DNA of 45,331 nucleotides from CAZVJA01 sp964626885. GTDB taxonomy: Bacteria; Planctomycetota; Planctomycetia; Planctomycetales; Planctomycetaceae. Below the pieces are notes generated by a model that made no database searches, was not told where the DNA came from, and worked only from the letters and a program-made list of their open reading frames with translations. Both the position numbers and the translations under genes were made by a program. The stretch covers positions 1 through 45,331 of the forward strand of contig CAZVJA010000018.1 of NCBI GenBank assembly GCA_964626885.1, written 5' to 3'. Positions 1 through 6,460 of this stretch are shown here, one piece after another (the stretch's first letter is position 1; every line of letters starts with the position of its first letter).

Positions 1-1614
1 CAAAAGGCAGTTGAACAGCAACCGGAGGAGGTCAACGTCGATCCGGTGCAGCCGGAGCCGTGGGGGCCGCCGATTCCATTCTGCGAATTCTCAGTGCCGG
101 AGTTTCCGGTCGAGTCCCTTGCCACATGGCAACGCGAGTGGGTGCAGGCCGAAGCAGAAGCGACCCAGACCCCGGTTGATCTGCCGGCGTGGGTTTCGAT
201 CAGCGCTTGCGAGATCGCCTGTGCCGGGAAAGTCGAGGTCCACCCCCGAGATGGTTGGTGGGAGCCTACCAACGGGTTCACCGTGGTTGGGTTGAACCCG
301 GGCACCAGGAAGTCGGCTGTATTCAAAGACGGGATGCAGCCCGTCAACGACTTTGAGCGGTTGGAGATCGAGCGGTTGCGGCCGATCGTCGCCGAAGCGC
401 AAACTGAACATAAGATCCTCGAGAAGCGTTTGGCTTACGCCCAGGAGCGAGCCTCAAAGGCCGAAGCCGAAGAACGTGAGGAACTCGAGCGGGAAGCCTG
501 TGCCCTGTCGCGGGAAATTGCCGATGCCGTGCTTCCGGTACTTCCGCAGTTGATCACCGACGATTGCAGCCCCGAGAGGTTGGCGAGCCTCATGGCCGCC
601 CAGGGTGGCCGCATGGCCGTCTGCTCTCCCGAAGGGGACATCTTCGAGATCATGGCCGGCCGCTATTCGAAGGGCGCCAACCTGGGTGTGTTTCTTAAAG
701 GTCATGCCGGAGATCAACTGCGTGTGGATCGGATCGGTCGTGCTGCGGAATTTGTCGAAAGCCCAGCCCTCACGATTGGATTGTCGGTGCAACCGGATGT
801 AATTGCAGGAATGGCGAATCAACCGATGTTTCGCGGCCGTGGTCTGACGGCAAGGTTTCGATTCTGTATCCCGGTTTCGACCGTGGGCAATCGGAGAATC
901 GATGCCGACCCAGTTTCACCGGCGACTGTGGCAAAGTATCACCGGGCGATCACGAAGCTGTTGTCCCTCGATTATGACCGGGATGATCAAGGGAAGTACA
1001 GGCCGCACATACTTCGATTGGAGCAGGCAGCCCTCGAGGAGCTTCTGAAATTCGCAGCATGGGTGGAACCGCAGTTGGCCGATGGCAGCGATCTGGGCCC
1101 AATTGCGGACTGGGGCTCAAAGCTGGTCGGATCGGTCGTCCGACTGGCCGGCGTGCTCCACATGGCGGAGAACTTCGATCATTCGGCCCCGTGGGAGAAG
1201 TTAATCGCCCTCGAGACGATCCGAGCGGCGATCACCGTCGGCCGCTATCTAATTCCCCATGCGCGCGCCGCCTTCGCCCTCATGGTTACAGACCCCATTG
1301 TTGACGATGCACGTCGGGCCCTTGCGTGGATCGAACGGGAAGCACTGGGACAATTCACTAAGCGGGATCTGTTCAATGCCATGCGTGGCCGCCTCAAAAG
1401 GGCGGAAGAAATGGAGCCTATTCTCGACCTGCTCGCGGAGCACAGCGTCATACGCGAGGTAAGGCAGAACCGGCAGGGCCCAGGGCGGAAGCCCAGCCCG
1501 ACCTATGAGGTCAACCCACATACGCACAATACGCACAATCCGCAGAAATCAGGGCCCGACGGCAATTGTGCTCATTCTGCGAATTCTGCGTATGGCTCAA
1601 GGGAGGTTTTCTAA
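1..1614 (+). CDS. DUF3987 family replication/primase-associated protein (5' end missing)
   Basis: The reading frame is open to the first base of the window, so the start lies upstream; 537 codons are present. The N-terminal part is rich in Pro and Trp (PWGPPIPF) as in planctomycete DUF3987 proteins. A Glu/Arg-rich coiled-coil stretch follows at about bases 340-520. The DUF3987 core lies at about bases 600-1300 (LGVFLKGHAGDQLRVDRIGR, then GMANQPMFRGRGLTARF). DUF3987 proteins are found in phages and integrative elements, usually as the C-terminal part of primase/helicase replication proteins. That this one replicates the element is inferred from family and location. The last 30 codons, before the neighbouring gene that abuts it, are built on a repeated 9-bp DNA unit (see the repeat entry), which looks like a DNA signal imposed on the protein. 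The start and any N-terminal primase domain cannot be judged. Confidence 0.8.
   Translation, partial: QKAVEQQPEEVNVDPVQPEPWGPPIPFCEFSVPEFPVESLATWQREWVQAEAEATQTPVDLPAWVSISACEIACAGKVEVHPRDGWWEPTNGFTVVGLNPGTRKSAVFKDGMQPVNDFERLEIERLRPIVAEAQTEHKILEKRLAYAQERASKAEAEEREELEREACALSREIADAVLPVLPQLITDDCSPERLASLMAAQGGRMAVCSPEGDIFEIMAGRYSKGANLGVFLKGHAGDQLRVDRIGRAAEFVESPALTIGLSVQPDVIAGMANQPMFRGRGLTARFRFCIPVSTVGNRRIDADPVSPATVAKYHRAITKLLSLDYDRDDQGKYRPHILRLEQAALEELLKFAAWVEPQLADGSDLGPIADWGSKLVGSVVRLAGVLHMAENFDHSAPWEKLIALETIRAAITVGRYLIPHARAAFALMVTDPIVDDARRALAWIEREALGQFTKRDLFNAMRGRLKRAEEMEPILDLLAEHSVIREVRQNRQGPGRKPSPTYEVNPHTHNTHNPQKSGPDGNCAHSANSAYGSREVF
1522..1591. repeat. Iteron-like array: 3 + 3 inverted 9-bp units
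   Basis: Three tandem units lie at 1522-1530 (ACGCACAAT), 1531-1539 (ACGCACAAT) and 1540-1548 (CCGCAGAAA). After a 16-bp spacer containing GGGCCC, three units in opposite orientation follow at 1565-1573, 1574-1582 and 1583-1591, reading on the minus strand as ACGCAGAAT, TCGCAGAAT and GAGCACAAT. Together they form an imperfect inverted repeat of about 70 bp inside the 3' end of the DUF3987 gene. Bases 77-91 match 1573-1587 over 15 bp, so another copy of the motif lies farther upstream. Tandem units close to a replication gene resemble an origin with iterons; that function is inferred. Confidence 0.65.
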
Positions 1615-1977
1615 ATGCCAAGTACCGATGACCTGCTCGCCAGTTTGGAACAAAAGGGGGTGGAACTGGCCCTCGAGGGGGAGAAGCTGGTCGCCGATGG
1701 TCGGATCACCGACGAGATCCGCGCCGCTATCCGGCAGAACAAAAAACAGTTGGTTGATGCCCTGTTCACCCGCGAAGCCGATCGGCTGGTGCAGGGAATG
1801 CTCCGGCGTGTGTCTGACATCATCCCCGAGGATCACCATATTGCGGACTGGACATCGTTCGATGCGATCGAGCGGGAGATCGACGCGGCCAGGCAACGTC
1901 ACGACGTGCAAGCCCTACGTGCAGCGATCAAACGGTACGAGGATCAGGCCGTGCAGGAGATTGTACGCAAGGTATAG
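1615..1977 (+). CDS. Small protein with TubC_N-like docking domain
   Basis: This 120-residue protein starts on an ATG directly abutting the stop of the DUF3987 gene, so the two are probably translated together. Residues about 5-50 (LLASLEQKGVELALEGEKL, then ITDEIRAAIRQNKKQLVDAL) resemble the TubC N-terminal docking-domain fold, a small helical/beta unit known from polyketide synthases but also found alone in many mobile elements. The rest is charged and predicted helical, with no catalytic motif. It has no signal peptide or membrane segment. A role as an adaptor or accessory protein for the replication protein is inferred only from position. The similarity is recognised by eye and needs a profile search. 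Confidence 0.65.
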   Translation: MPSTDDLLASLEQKGVELALEGEKLVADGRITDEIRAAIRQNKKQLVDALFTREADRLVQGMLRRVSDIIPEDHHIADWTSFDAIEREIDAARQRHDVQALRAAIKRYEDQAVQEIVRKV

Positions 1978-1998
1978 GCCCCCCCAGGAAGGGGGGGC
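1978..1998 (+). terminator. Very GC-rich perfect hairpin after the replication genes
   Basis: An 8-bp perfect stem (GCCCCCCC with GGGGGGGC) closes a five-base loop AGGAA, starting on the base after the stop codon of the preceding gene. No T-tract follows, so it may slow polymerase or protect the 3' end of the transcript rather than act as a classical intrinsic terminator. It separates the replication module from the terminase module. Confidence 0.45.
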
Positions 1999-2074
1999 GG
2001 TCTAAAATCTCCACAGCCCCACAAGCCGAAACCGCACGCCCAAGTTACGCAAATTAACATCAACCCGGTTGAAA

Positions 2075-2419
2075 ATGAAACGGCCCGACATGCAAAACAG
2101 CATAAAAGTTCCCAAACACTTGGAAAAGACGACTGCCGAATGGTGGCTGTCGGTTGTGGCCGAGTACGAGCTCGACGCGCATCACGTTCGGCTATTGACG
2201 CTGGCGTGTGAGGCGTGGGATCGCGGACAGGAAGCCCGGAAAATTCTCGACAAGGAAGGTCTGACATTTCTCGATTTTCGCGGTCAACCGAAGTTGCGCC
2301 CGGAAGCGAGTGTTGAGCGTGATTCCCGCATCGGATTCGCGCGACTTGTGAGAGAACTCGGGCTCGATTTGGTGAGCCCTGAAGATTCACGACCGCCACG
2401 CATCGGAGGGAGAAAATAA
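2075..2419 (+). CDS. Phage terminase small subunit, P27 family-like
   Basis: This 114-residue soluble protein resembles P27-type terminase small subunits (Terminase_4). The family core is visible: TAEWWLSVVAEYELDAHHVR, then LACEAWDRGQEARKILDKEG, then a turn with FRGQPKLRPEASVERDSR and IGFARLVRELGLD. Small subunits recognise viral DNA and recruit the large ATPase-nuclease for packaging. No large subunit is present in the window, which fits a satellite that redirects a helper's packaging motor, or a decayed prophage. The ATG at 2075 was chosen; a TTG at 2069 and an ATG at 2090 are also in frame and none has a clear ribosome site. It ends three bases before the next gene. Confidence 0.75.
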   Translation: MKRPDMQNSIKVPKHLEKTTAEWWLSVVAEYELDAHHVRLLTLACEAWDRGQEARKILDKEGLTFLDFRGQPKLRPEASVERDSRIGFARLVRELGLDLVSPEDSRPPRIGGRK

Positions 2420-2422
2420 TCA

Positions 2423-2830
2423 ATGCCGCTTAAGTCGCGCCGACGGAGAAAAGGAAGCATGGACTCTGACGACATTTTGTCTAGCAAGTCTCTGACGATG
2501 CATCTGTTGCAGGGTTCTTTTTTCTTCCCAAATTCTGGCTTTCCGGATCTGGAAAGTTTCCGGCGCGGCTGGGAACTCACGCGAGATGTTCTTCTGCCTC
2601 AATTTTGCGAGGAACATCCCAACCGAAAGCCGTTCGCGTGGTGGCTTATTGACCACGGCAATGAGCGACCGCTGTTAGACCCGCTCCCCCCCGGACGAAG
2701 CGAAGCGGAGATCCGGCGCGGCATCCCGCCACACCGGTTCGGCTTTTTGCACACACACTATTCCCCGGCAGTCCAGCAGGACGAAGAAACGTATCTCAAT
2801 CTGCGCGGGCTGACGTCGGAATGGTCGTAG
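2423..2830 (+). CDS. Hypothetical small element protein
   Basis: This 135-residue protein follows the terminase-like gene after three bases and is probably co-transcribed with it. A basic N-terminus (KSRRRRKG) precedes a middle part with RKPFAWWLIDHGNERPLL and a C-terminal segment QQDEETYLNLRGLTSEW. The combination of a KPFAWW-type motif with a final YL..RGL..E segment is one I associate with short proteins next to terminase small subunits in planctomycete and phage elements; no function is known to me. No signal peptide, membrane segment or Cys cluster is present. The start is the first ATG; an internal ATG at 2459 would give a shorter protein. Confidence 0.6.
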   Translation: MPLKSRRRRKGSMDSDDILSSKSLTMHLLQGSFFFPNSGFPDLESFRRGWELTRDVLLPQFCEEHPNRKPFAWWLIDHGNERPLLDPLPPGRSEAEIRRGIPPHRFGFLHTHYSPAVQQDEETYLNLRGLTSEWS

Positions 2831-2868
2831 CCTGTGCCCTGCATCCCCATCAACGAAAGGAAATTTCG

Positions 2869-3765
2869 ATGACAACAATCACCACCCGCCCCAAAGTTGG
2901 GCTTTCACCGAGATACGTTGACTCACTGAAATCTTTTGGACTCGACCCGGAAAAATTTCGGCCAAGTTGTGAGTCCGCAAGGCAGATTCAAGACCGGTTT
3001 GAGCTACACAAAATTCGCTCCCGGCTATCCAAGGAAATCCAGCGGTTGGCAGAGCGCGTTGAGGTTGACGAAAAATTCGGCAGAAGCATCGCCAATTTCC
3101 GGGCTGGTCTGAATCTTTCGGACGCCCGGCACGAATGGAATCCGTCACGCTGCGCGGAACTTCTACATCGTGCCGTCGAAGCACTCGGCGACGAAAGTTT
3201 GAGAACGCAGCGGCTACCAGAACGCGGTTCACAAAAGTCGAGCAACGCCGAGAGCGGGCTTGTACCCTGGAGGCCGCTGGAGAATTGGGAACAGCGGTCG
3301 AAACTTTTTAGCACCTGCTTACACGAAGCCGGTCACGTCGCGATTTTAATCGTTGAAGATCCGAACGCGCTCGACTTTGCCGCCGTCGCAAGAGACCTGA
3401 GCGGCATCTGTTCACAGCGGCGGCATTCCAGCCGCGAGACAGAGATTCGCTGCCTGGTCGCCGGTTACGCGATAAGCACGCAATTCGGCGTGCCGGGCAC
3501 CGGCTGCCACGGCATCGCCGCCAGCGACGCGTCGCAGTTGCAGAAGCTAGGCGTGCGAGTGTTTCGGCCGGACATCGATTCATCCCTGCTGCGCGAACTG
3601 CAACCTCACCACGAGTCAAACCAGTTTCGCGCCCTGAAGGAATCAATCAGGGATGAGCTTCGTCCGCACCTGAAGCGAATTGAGAGAATCGCCGAACTGT
3701 TGTGGTTGAACGTCGGCTCTCGTGTTCCGGCCGATGCAATTCTGAAGTGTTGGAACAGTCTTTGA
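2869..3765 (+). CDS. Zinc metallopeptidase with M41 (FtsH-peptidase)-like HEAGH motif
   Basis: The 298-residue protein starts at an ATG preceded by AAAGGA eight bases upstream; a longer frame opening at 2821 overlaps the previous gene and lacks such a site. Residues 152-156 are HEAGH inside LHEAGHVAILIV, the zinc-binding helix of M41-type peptidases. A later segment (RCLVAGYAISTQFG) matches the position where M41 enzymes have the helix following the GG/AG region. The N-terminal 120 residues are helical and charged. No AAA+ ATPase domain and no membrane segment are present, unlike FtsH. Stand-alone M41-like peptidases occur in phages and mobile elements. A possible role is processing a host or helper protein, or acting as a regulatory protease; this is inferred. 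The third zinc ligand cannot be assigned by eye. Confidence 0.65.
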   Translation: MTTITTRPKVGLSPRYVDSLKSFGLDPEKFRPSCESARQIQDRFELHKIRSRLSKEIQRLAERVEVDEKFGRSIANFRAGLNLSDARHEWNPSRCAELLHRAVEALGDESLRTQRLPERGSQKSSNAESGLVPWRPLENWEQRSKLFSTCLHEAGHVAILIVEDPNALDFAAVARDLSGICSQRRHSSRETEIRCLVAGYAISTQFGVPGTGCHGIAASDASQLQKLGVRVFRPDIDSSLLRELQPHHESNQFRALKESIRDELRPHLKRIERIAELLWLNVGSRVPADAILKCWNSL

Positions 3766-3841
3766 TTTCCCCACCCGTCGGCAGTCGTGGCGCATAACCA
3801 AATCGGGCGCGGCTGTCGGCGGGTTGATTAAAAGGCTGGCT

Positions 3842-4042
3842 ATGCTAGGCACGATCACAAAGGTTTTCACCAACCGAGATTTCGGTTTTGTCGAAACCGA
3901 AGACGGACAGCAGATATTTTTTCACCGCAATCAGCTTCGAGGACTGGAATTCAACGAACTGCTGCGCGAAAGAATCGTCTTCGTGGAAATCGAACGATCA
4001 CCACGTGGTCCGCGAGCCAGGCGTGTCAGTTCCGCAACGTGA
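3842..4042 (+). CDS. Cold-shock-domain (CspA-like) protein
   Basis: This 66-residue protein resembles a single cold-shock domain. It has LGTITKVFTNRDFGFVETED, with the RNP1-like FGFVE segment, and then QQIFFHRNQLRG, matching the RNP2-like FFH motif. Such OB-fold proteins bind single-stranded RNA or DNA. The ATG at 3842 has AAAAGG seven bases upstream, which decides against the in-frame TTG at 3824. It sits 76 bases after the peptidase gene, in the same direction. In an element it might act as an RNA chaperone or single-strand binder during replication; this is inferred. It is a little divergent from housekeeping CspA proteins, with NRDFGF in place of KGFGF. Confidence 0.75.
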   Translation: MLGTITKVFTNRDFGFVETEDGQQIFFHRNQLRGLEFNELLRERIVFVEIERSPRGPRARRVSSAT

Positions 4043-4190
4043 TCAATGAAAAACGATCGTCTAGGATCGCCCACAACGCAATCCGATCGACCAGGACGAA
4101 GGATCAATCATCCGAGCTAGTGCAACGCGGCAGAATCGATCGTCGTGATCGTGGTGAAATATCGAACCGAAAATCAGCAAAGGATCGAAC

Positions 4191-4397
4191 TTGCCGAACG
4201 GGAACTATGGGGCGCAAACCGAGCGGCCGACCCCACAAGAGATCGCGGAACTGTGCAGAGCGATTAATTCTGAGTGGTCCGAAGCAGAGTGTTTGCGTCG
4301 CGCCCGTGGGGAAACTCCCGCTGGCCGAACCCCCAAAGCGCCAAGCACCCCGCGATCCCCCGGCATTCGGACAGTCAGATATCACGGCCCGCAATGA
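4191..4397 (+). CDS. Short conserved-type element protein
   Basis: This 68-residue protein starts at a TTG with AAAGGA nine bases upstream. It contains PTPQEIAELCRAINSEWSEA followed by CLRRARGE and a Pro/Arg-rich tail. Proteins with the pattern P.P.EIA..C..I...WS..E...R are, in my recollection, common just upstream of integrases in planctomycete genomic islands; no function is established. It is predicted soluble with two helices. The overlapping frame 4039-4461 has no recognisable content and was not called. Confidence is moderate because the start is TTG and the protein is small. Confidence 0.55.
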   Translation: MPNGNYGAQTERPTPQEIAELCRAINSEWSEAECLRRARGETPAGRTPKAPSTPRSPGIRTVRYHGPQ

Positions 4398-4564
4398 ATA
4401 TCCCCTGCCGGGCTCGGTGGAGCGCGTAAGTCACCCCCGCGCACTATCGACCCGGCTTTGAGCACAAGCGGCTTGCGAGATTGACCTGCAACGCGATCCG
4501 ATTGGGCGGGACGATGTTTGATACGTCCGGAAATCCGACGCGGCAGAAGGGCAAGGAGGATCTG

Positions 4565-4765
4565 CTATCGGCTTTCAGACTCTTGACTGGTTGCAGCGAA
4601 GTCACACGCGGAGCGAATCCAGAATGAGAGATCAACACCGGCATCATCGGCACATTTTTGCCAGCGATCTTTGCGGCTGGCTTCGAGAAGGACGTACACC
4701 CGTTCGGCTTTCCGCTTTTCGGGGGGCTTTCGTGGCCGTCCGATTGATCGTCGTTTTTTGGGCAT
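4565..4765 (-). CDS. Small ribbon-helix-helix-like protein
   Basis: This 66-residue minus-strand protein is encoded divergently from the integrase. It begins with a basic segment (MPKKRRSIGRPRKPPEKRK), followed by AERVYVLLEASRKDRWQKCA and DDAGVDLSFWIRSACDFAA. The beta strand (VYVLLEA) followed by two helices ending in .LS.WIR.A resembles RHH/CopG-type DNA-binding domains. It could repress the integrase promoter or control excision; this is inferred from the fold and the divergent position. The ATG at 4765 was chosen; a longer frame reaches 4849 and would put the start in the promoter region. No clear ribosome site is seen. Confidence 0.55.
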   Translation of the reverse strand: MPKKRRSIGRPRKPPEKRKAERVYVLLEASRKDRWQKCADDAGVDLSFWIRSACDFAATSQESESR

Positions 4766-4807
4766 GGGGGCATTTTGTCGGGTGAAGATTGAGACGGCAA
4801 CACGACG

Positions 4808-4837
4808 TTGACAATATCCGTATATTAGACGCATACT
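4808..4837 (+). promoter_or_regulatory. Sigma70-like promoter for the integrase leader
   Basis: TTGACA at 4808-4813 is followed after 18 bases by CATACT at 4832-4837, a plausible -35/-10 pair. The region carries repeated GTATA/GCATAC/GCGTATAC words and the inverted pair TTAG/CTAA (4824-4827 and 4835-4838) around the -10 region, which could be an operator, possibly for the divergent RHH-like protein. Confidence 0.5.
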
Positions 4838-4851
4838 AAGCGTATACACGA

Positions 4852-4946
4852 CGGCTTGGGTAGAAGCCGGCGACCGAACATTCGGCGAAAGCCGAAACCG
4901 AGGCCCTCAGTCAGACGCTACCCCGTCCGACTGGGGGTTTCTTGTT
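4852..4946 (+). ncRNA. Structured leader RNA with intrinsic terminator before the integrase
   Basis: Three consecutive hairpins fill the space between the promoter and the integrase ribosome site. The first is 4852-4869 (CGGCTT paired with AAGCCG). The second is 4881-4896 (TTCGGC paired with GCCGAA around a GAAA tetraloop). The third is 4904-4937 (CCCTCAGTC paired with GACTGGGGG, with an inner GACG/CGTC pairing), followed directly by TTTCTTGTTT. The last has the form of an intrinsic terminator and lies 17 bases before the integrase ATG, with GGAG starting 4950. This could be an attenuator in the integrase leader or a small RNA ending at 4946; the ligand or signal, if any, is unknown. Confidence 0.55.
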
Positions 4947-4962
4947 TCAGGAGAGTAAGGTC

Positions 4963-6216
4963 ATGGCAAAGAAGAACAGAATTCCAAAAGTCCGCATGGC
5001 CCAACCAAAGGGCCGCCCGATCCAACTCCGTTACTTCGATCAGTCCGAAGGACGTGAGATCAGAATCACCACGAAAACCTACAACGTGAATGAGGCTCTC
5101 GAGGAGAAGAAGAAACTCGAAGCGAAACTCTTGTTGGGGATGGATGCGAAACCAAAGGCCACCAAGCAGCACGGGCCCCGTATGTCTTGGGATGATTTTC
5201 GAGACGAGTATCGGCGGTTGTATCTTGAGCAGGATTGCCGTCCGAAGTCGATCATTGATTCAGATAGTCGCCTCGACGTGGCTGAGCGGATAATTAAGCC
5301 GACTACCATCGGAGACATGGCCACGCGGGAGAACCTCGAGCGGCTGCAAGCCGCCTTGCTGGAGGGAGTCGAGAGTCGATTCGATCCACCGAGGCCGCGA
5401 TCCGCTCATTCCGTGCGATCCCACATGGCAACTGTGCTTGCCGCGTTGAACTGGGCGGTGTCCCGCGACTGGCTGCCGGCAGTTCCGAAGATCCGAAAAG
5501 TGAAAACTGCGAAGATCAGAGCCGCGAAGGGACGCCCCATCACCCTCGAGGAATTCGAGAGAATGCTCGACATTGTTCCCAAAGTTGTCGGAGACGTAGC
5601 TGCCCCATCATGGCTCTATCTGCTCCGTGGCTTGTGGGAATCAGCGTTACGCCTCGATGAACTGATGCACGTGAGTTGGGATGACCGGAACGCGATCTGT
5701 CCGGAGTGGCCGAAGCGTCGATTGCCAGTACTCTCGATCCCAAGCACGATGCAGAAGAACAATACCGAGGAGTCGATCCCACTACTGCCGGGATTCGAGG
5801 CCCTGCTCCTCGAGACGCCCCTCGATGATCGAACGGGCTGGGTGTTCCGACCGGAGTCGTTGCAGATGAAAGAAGGACGAAAGCCCCGGCATGATCGCCC
5901 AGATGCCGAGTGGGTTGGGAAGATCATTAGCAGAATCGGCAAAGAAGCCGGCGTCGTGGTTCATCCCGGCGACAAGTCGAGGAGCCGCCCGGCGAAATTC
6001 TGTTCCGCCCACGATCTGCGAAGAAGTTGTGGTGAGCGGCTGATCGATGCCGACGTGCCGGCAACCGTTGTTACCCGCGTGCTACGTCACGCCTCATTCG
6101 AGACGACCCGCAGGCACTATTGCCCCGGAGACGTGCAGAAGGACGCGAAGAAACTGCGGGAGAAGATGAGTCTGCCGGCTGTACCTGGGTACAACCAACT
6201 GGCCGAATCGACGTAA
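4963..6216 (+). CDS. int: Tyrosine-type site-specific integrase
   Basis: This 417-residue protein shows the tyrosine recombinase catalytic set: Arg230 in SALRLDEL, His350 and Arg353 in HDLRRS, His376 in LRHASFETTRRHY, and the nucleophile Tyr386. The N-terminal 180 residues form the arm-binding and core-binding part, with many Lys and Arg. The ATG at 4963 follows CAGGAGAG at a good distance; a TTG at 4942 in the same frame lies in the terminator tail and is unlikely. The gene ends six bases from the tRNA-Arg 3' end, so the adjacent tRNA is the probable attachment site. Expression probably depends on the structured leader upstream. No frameshift is seen, so it may be active. Confidence 0.93.
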   Translation: MAKKNRIPKVRMAQPKGRPIQLRYFDQSEGREIRITTKTYNVNEALEEKKKLEAKLLLGMDAKPKATKQHGPRMSWDDFRDEYRRLYLEQDCRPKSIIDSDSRLDVAERIIKPTTIGDMATRENLERLQAALLEGVESRFDPPRPRSAHSVRSHMATVLAALNWAVSRDWLPAVPKIRKVKTAKIRAAKGRPITLEEFERMLDIVPKVVGDVAAPSWLYLLRGLWESALRLDELMHVSWDDRNAICPEWPKRRLPVLSIPSTMQKNNTEESIPLLPGFEALLLETPLDDRTGWVFRPESLQMKEGRKPRHDRPDAEWVGKIISRIGKEAGVVVHPGDKSRSRPAKFCSAHDLRRSCGERLIDADVPATVVTRVLRHASFETTRRHYCPGDVQKDAKKLREKMSLPAVPGYNQLAEST

Positions 6217-6221
6217 GTTAG

Positions 6222-6295
<74 letters not shown>

Positions 6296-6314
6296 GCGGG
6301 TAACTCCATTCGGC

Positions 6315-6352
6315 AAAAAACTTTACCGCAACGGCCATAAACCGTTCGGCAA
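6315..6352 (-). terminator. Intrinsic terminator of the terpenoid/Fe-S operon
   Basis: Read on the minus strand, TTGCCGAACGG and CCGTTGCGGTAA form an 11-bp stem with one bulged G and a seven-base loop (TTTATGG), followed two bases later by six T residues (6320-6315). It lies between the last gene of the minus-strand operon and the tRNA, so the operon is isolated from the tRNA gene. Confidence 0.75.
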
Positions 6353-6460
6353 GGTTGAGTGTAAACCTACCATTTTCTTGCCTTATTGTACAGCGACTGG
6401 TTGAGCACGCAGATGCGTACACGCTGACGGAAAACAGTCGGTGATCAACCATCGAGTACG

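Noticed and set aside
1522..1591. CRISPR array
   Set aside because: The units are 9 bp and tandem or inverted without spacers of constant length; no cas genes are present.
4039..4461. 140-codon plus-strand frame after the cold-shock gene
   Set aside because: Composition is Arg/Ser/Pro-rich shadow-like, it has no family match, and the better-supported short protein at 4191 lies in another frame.
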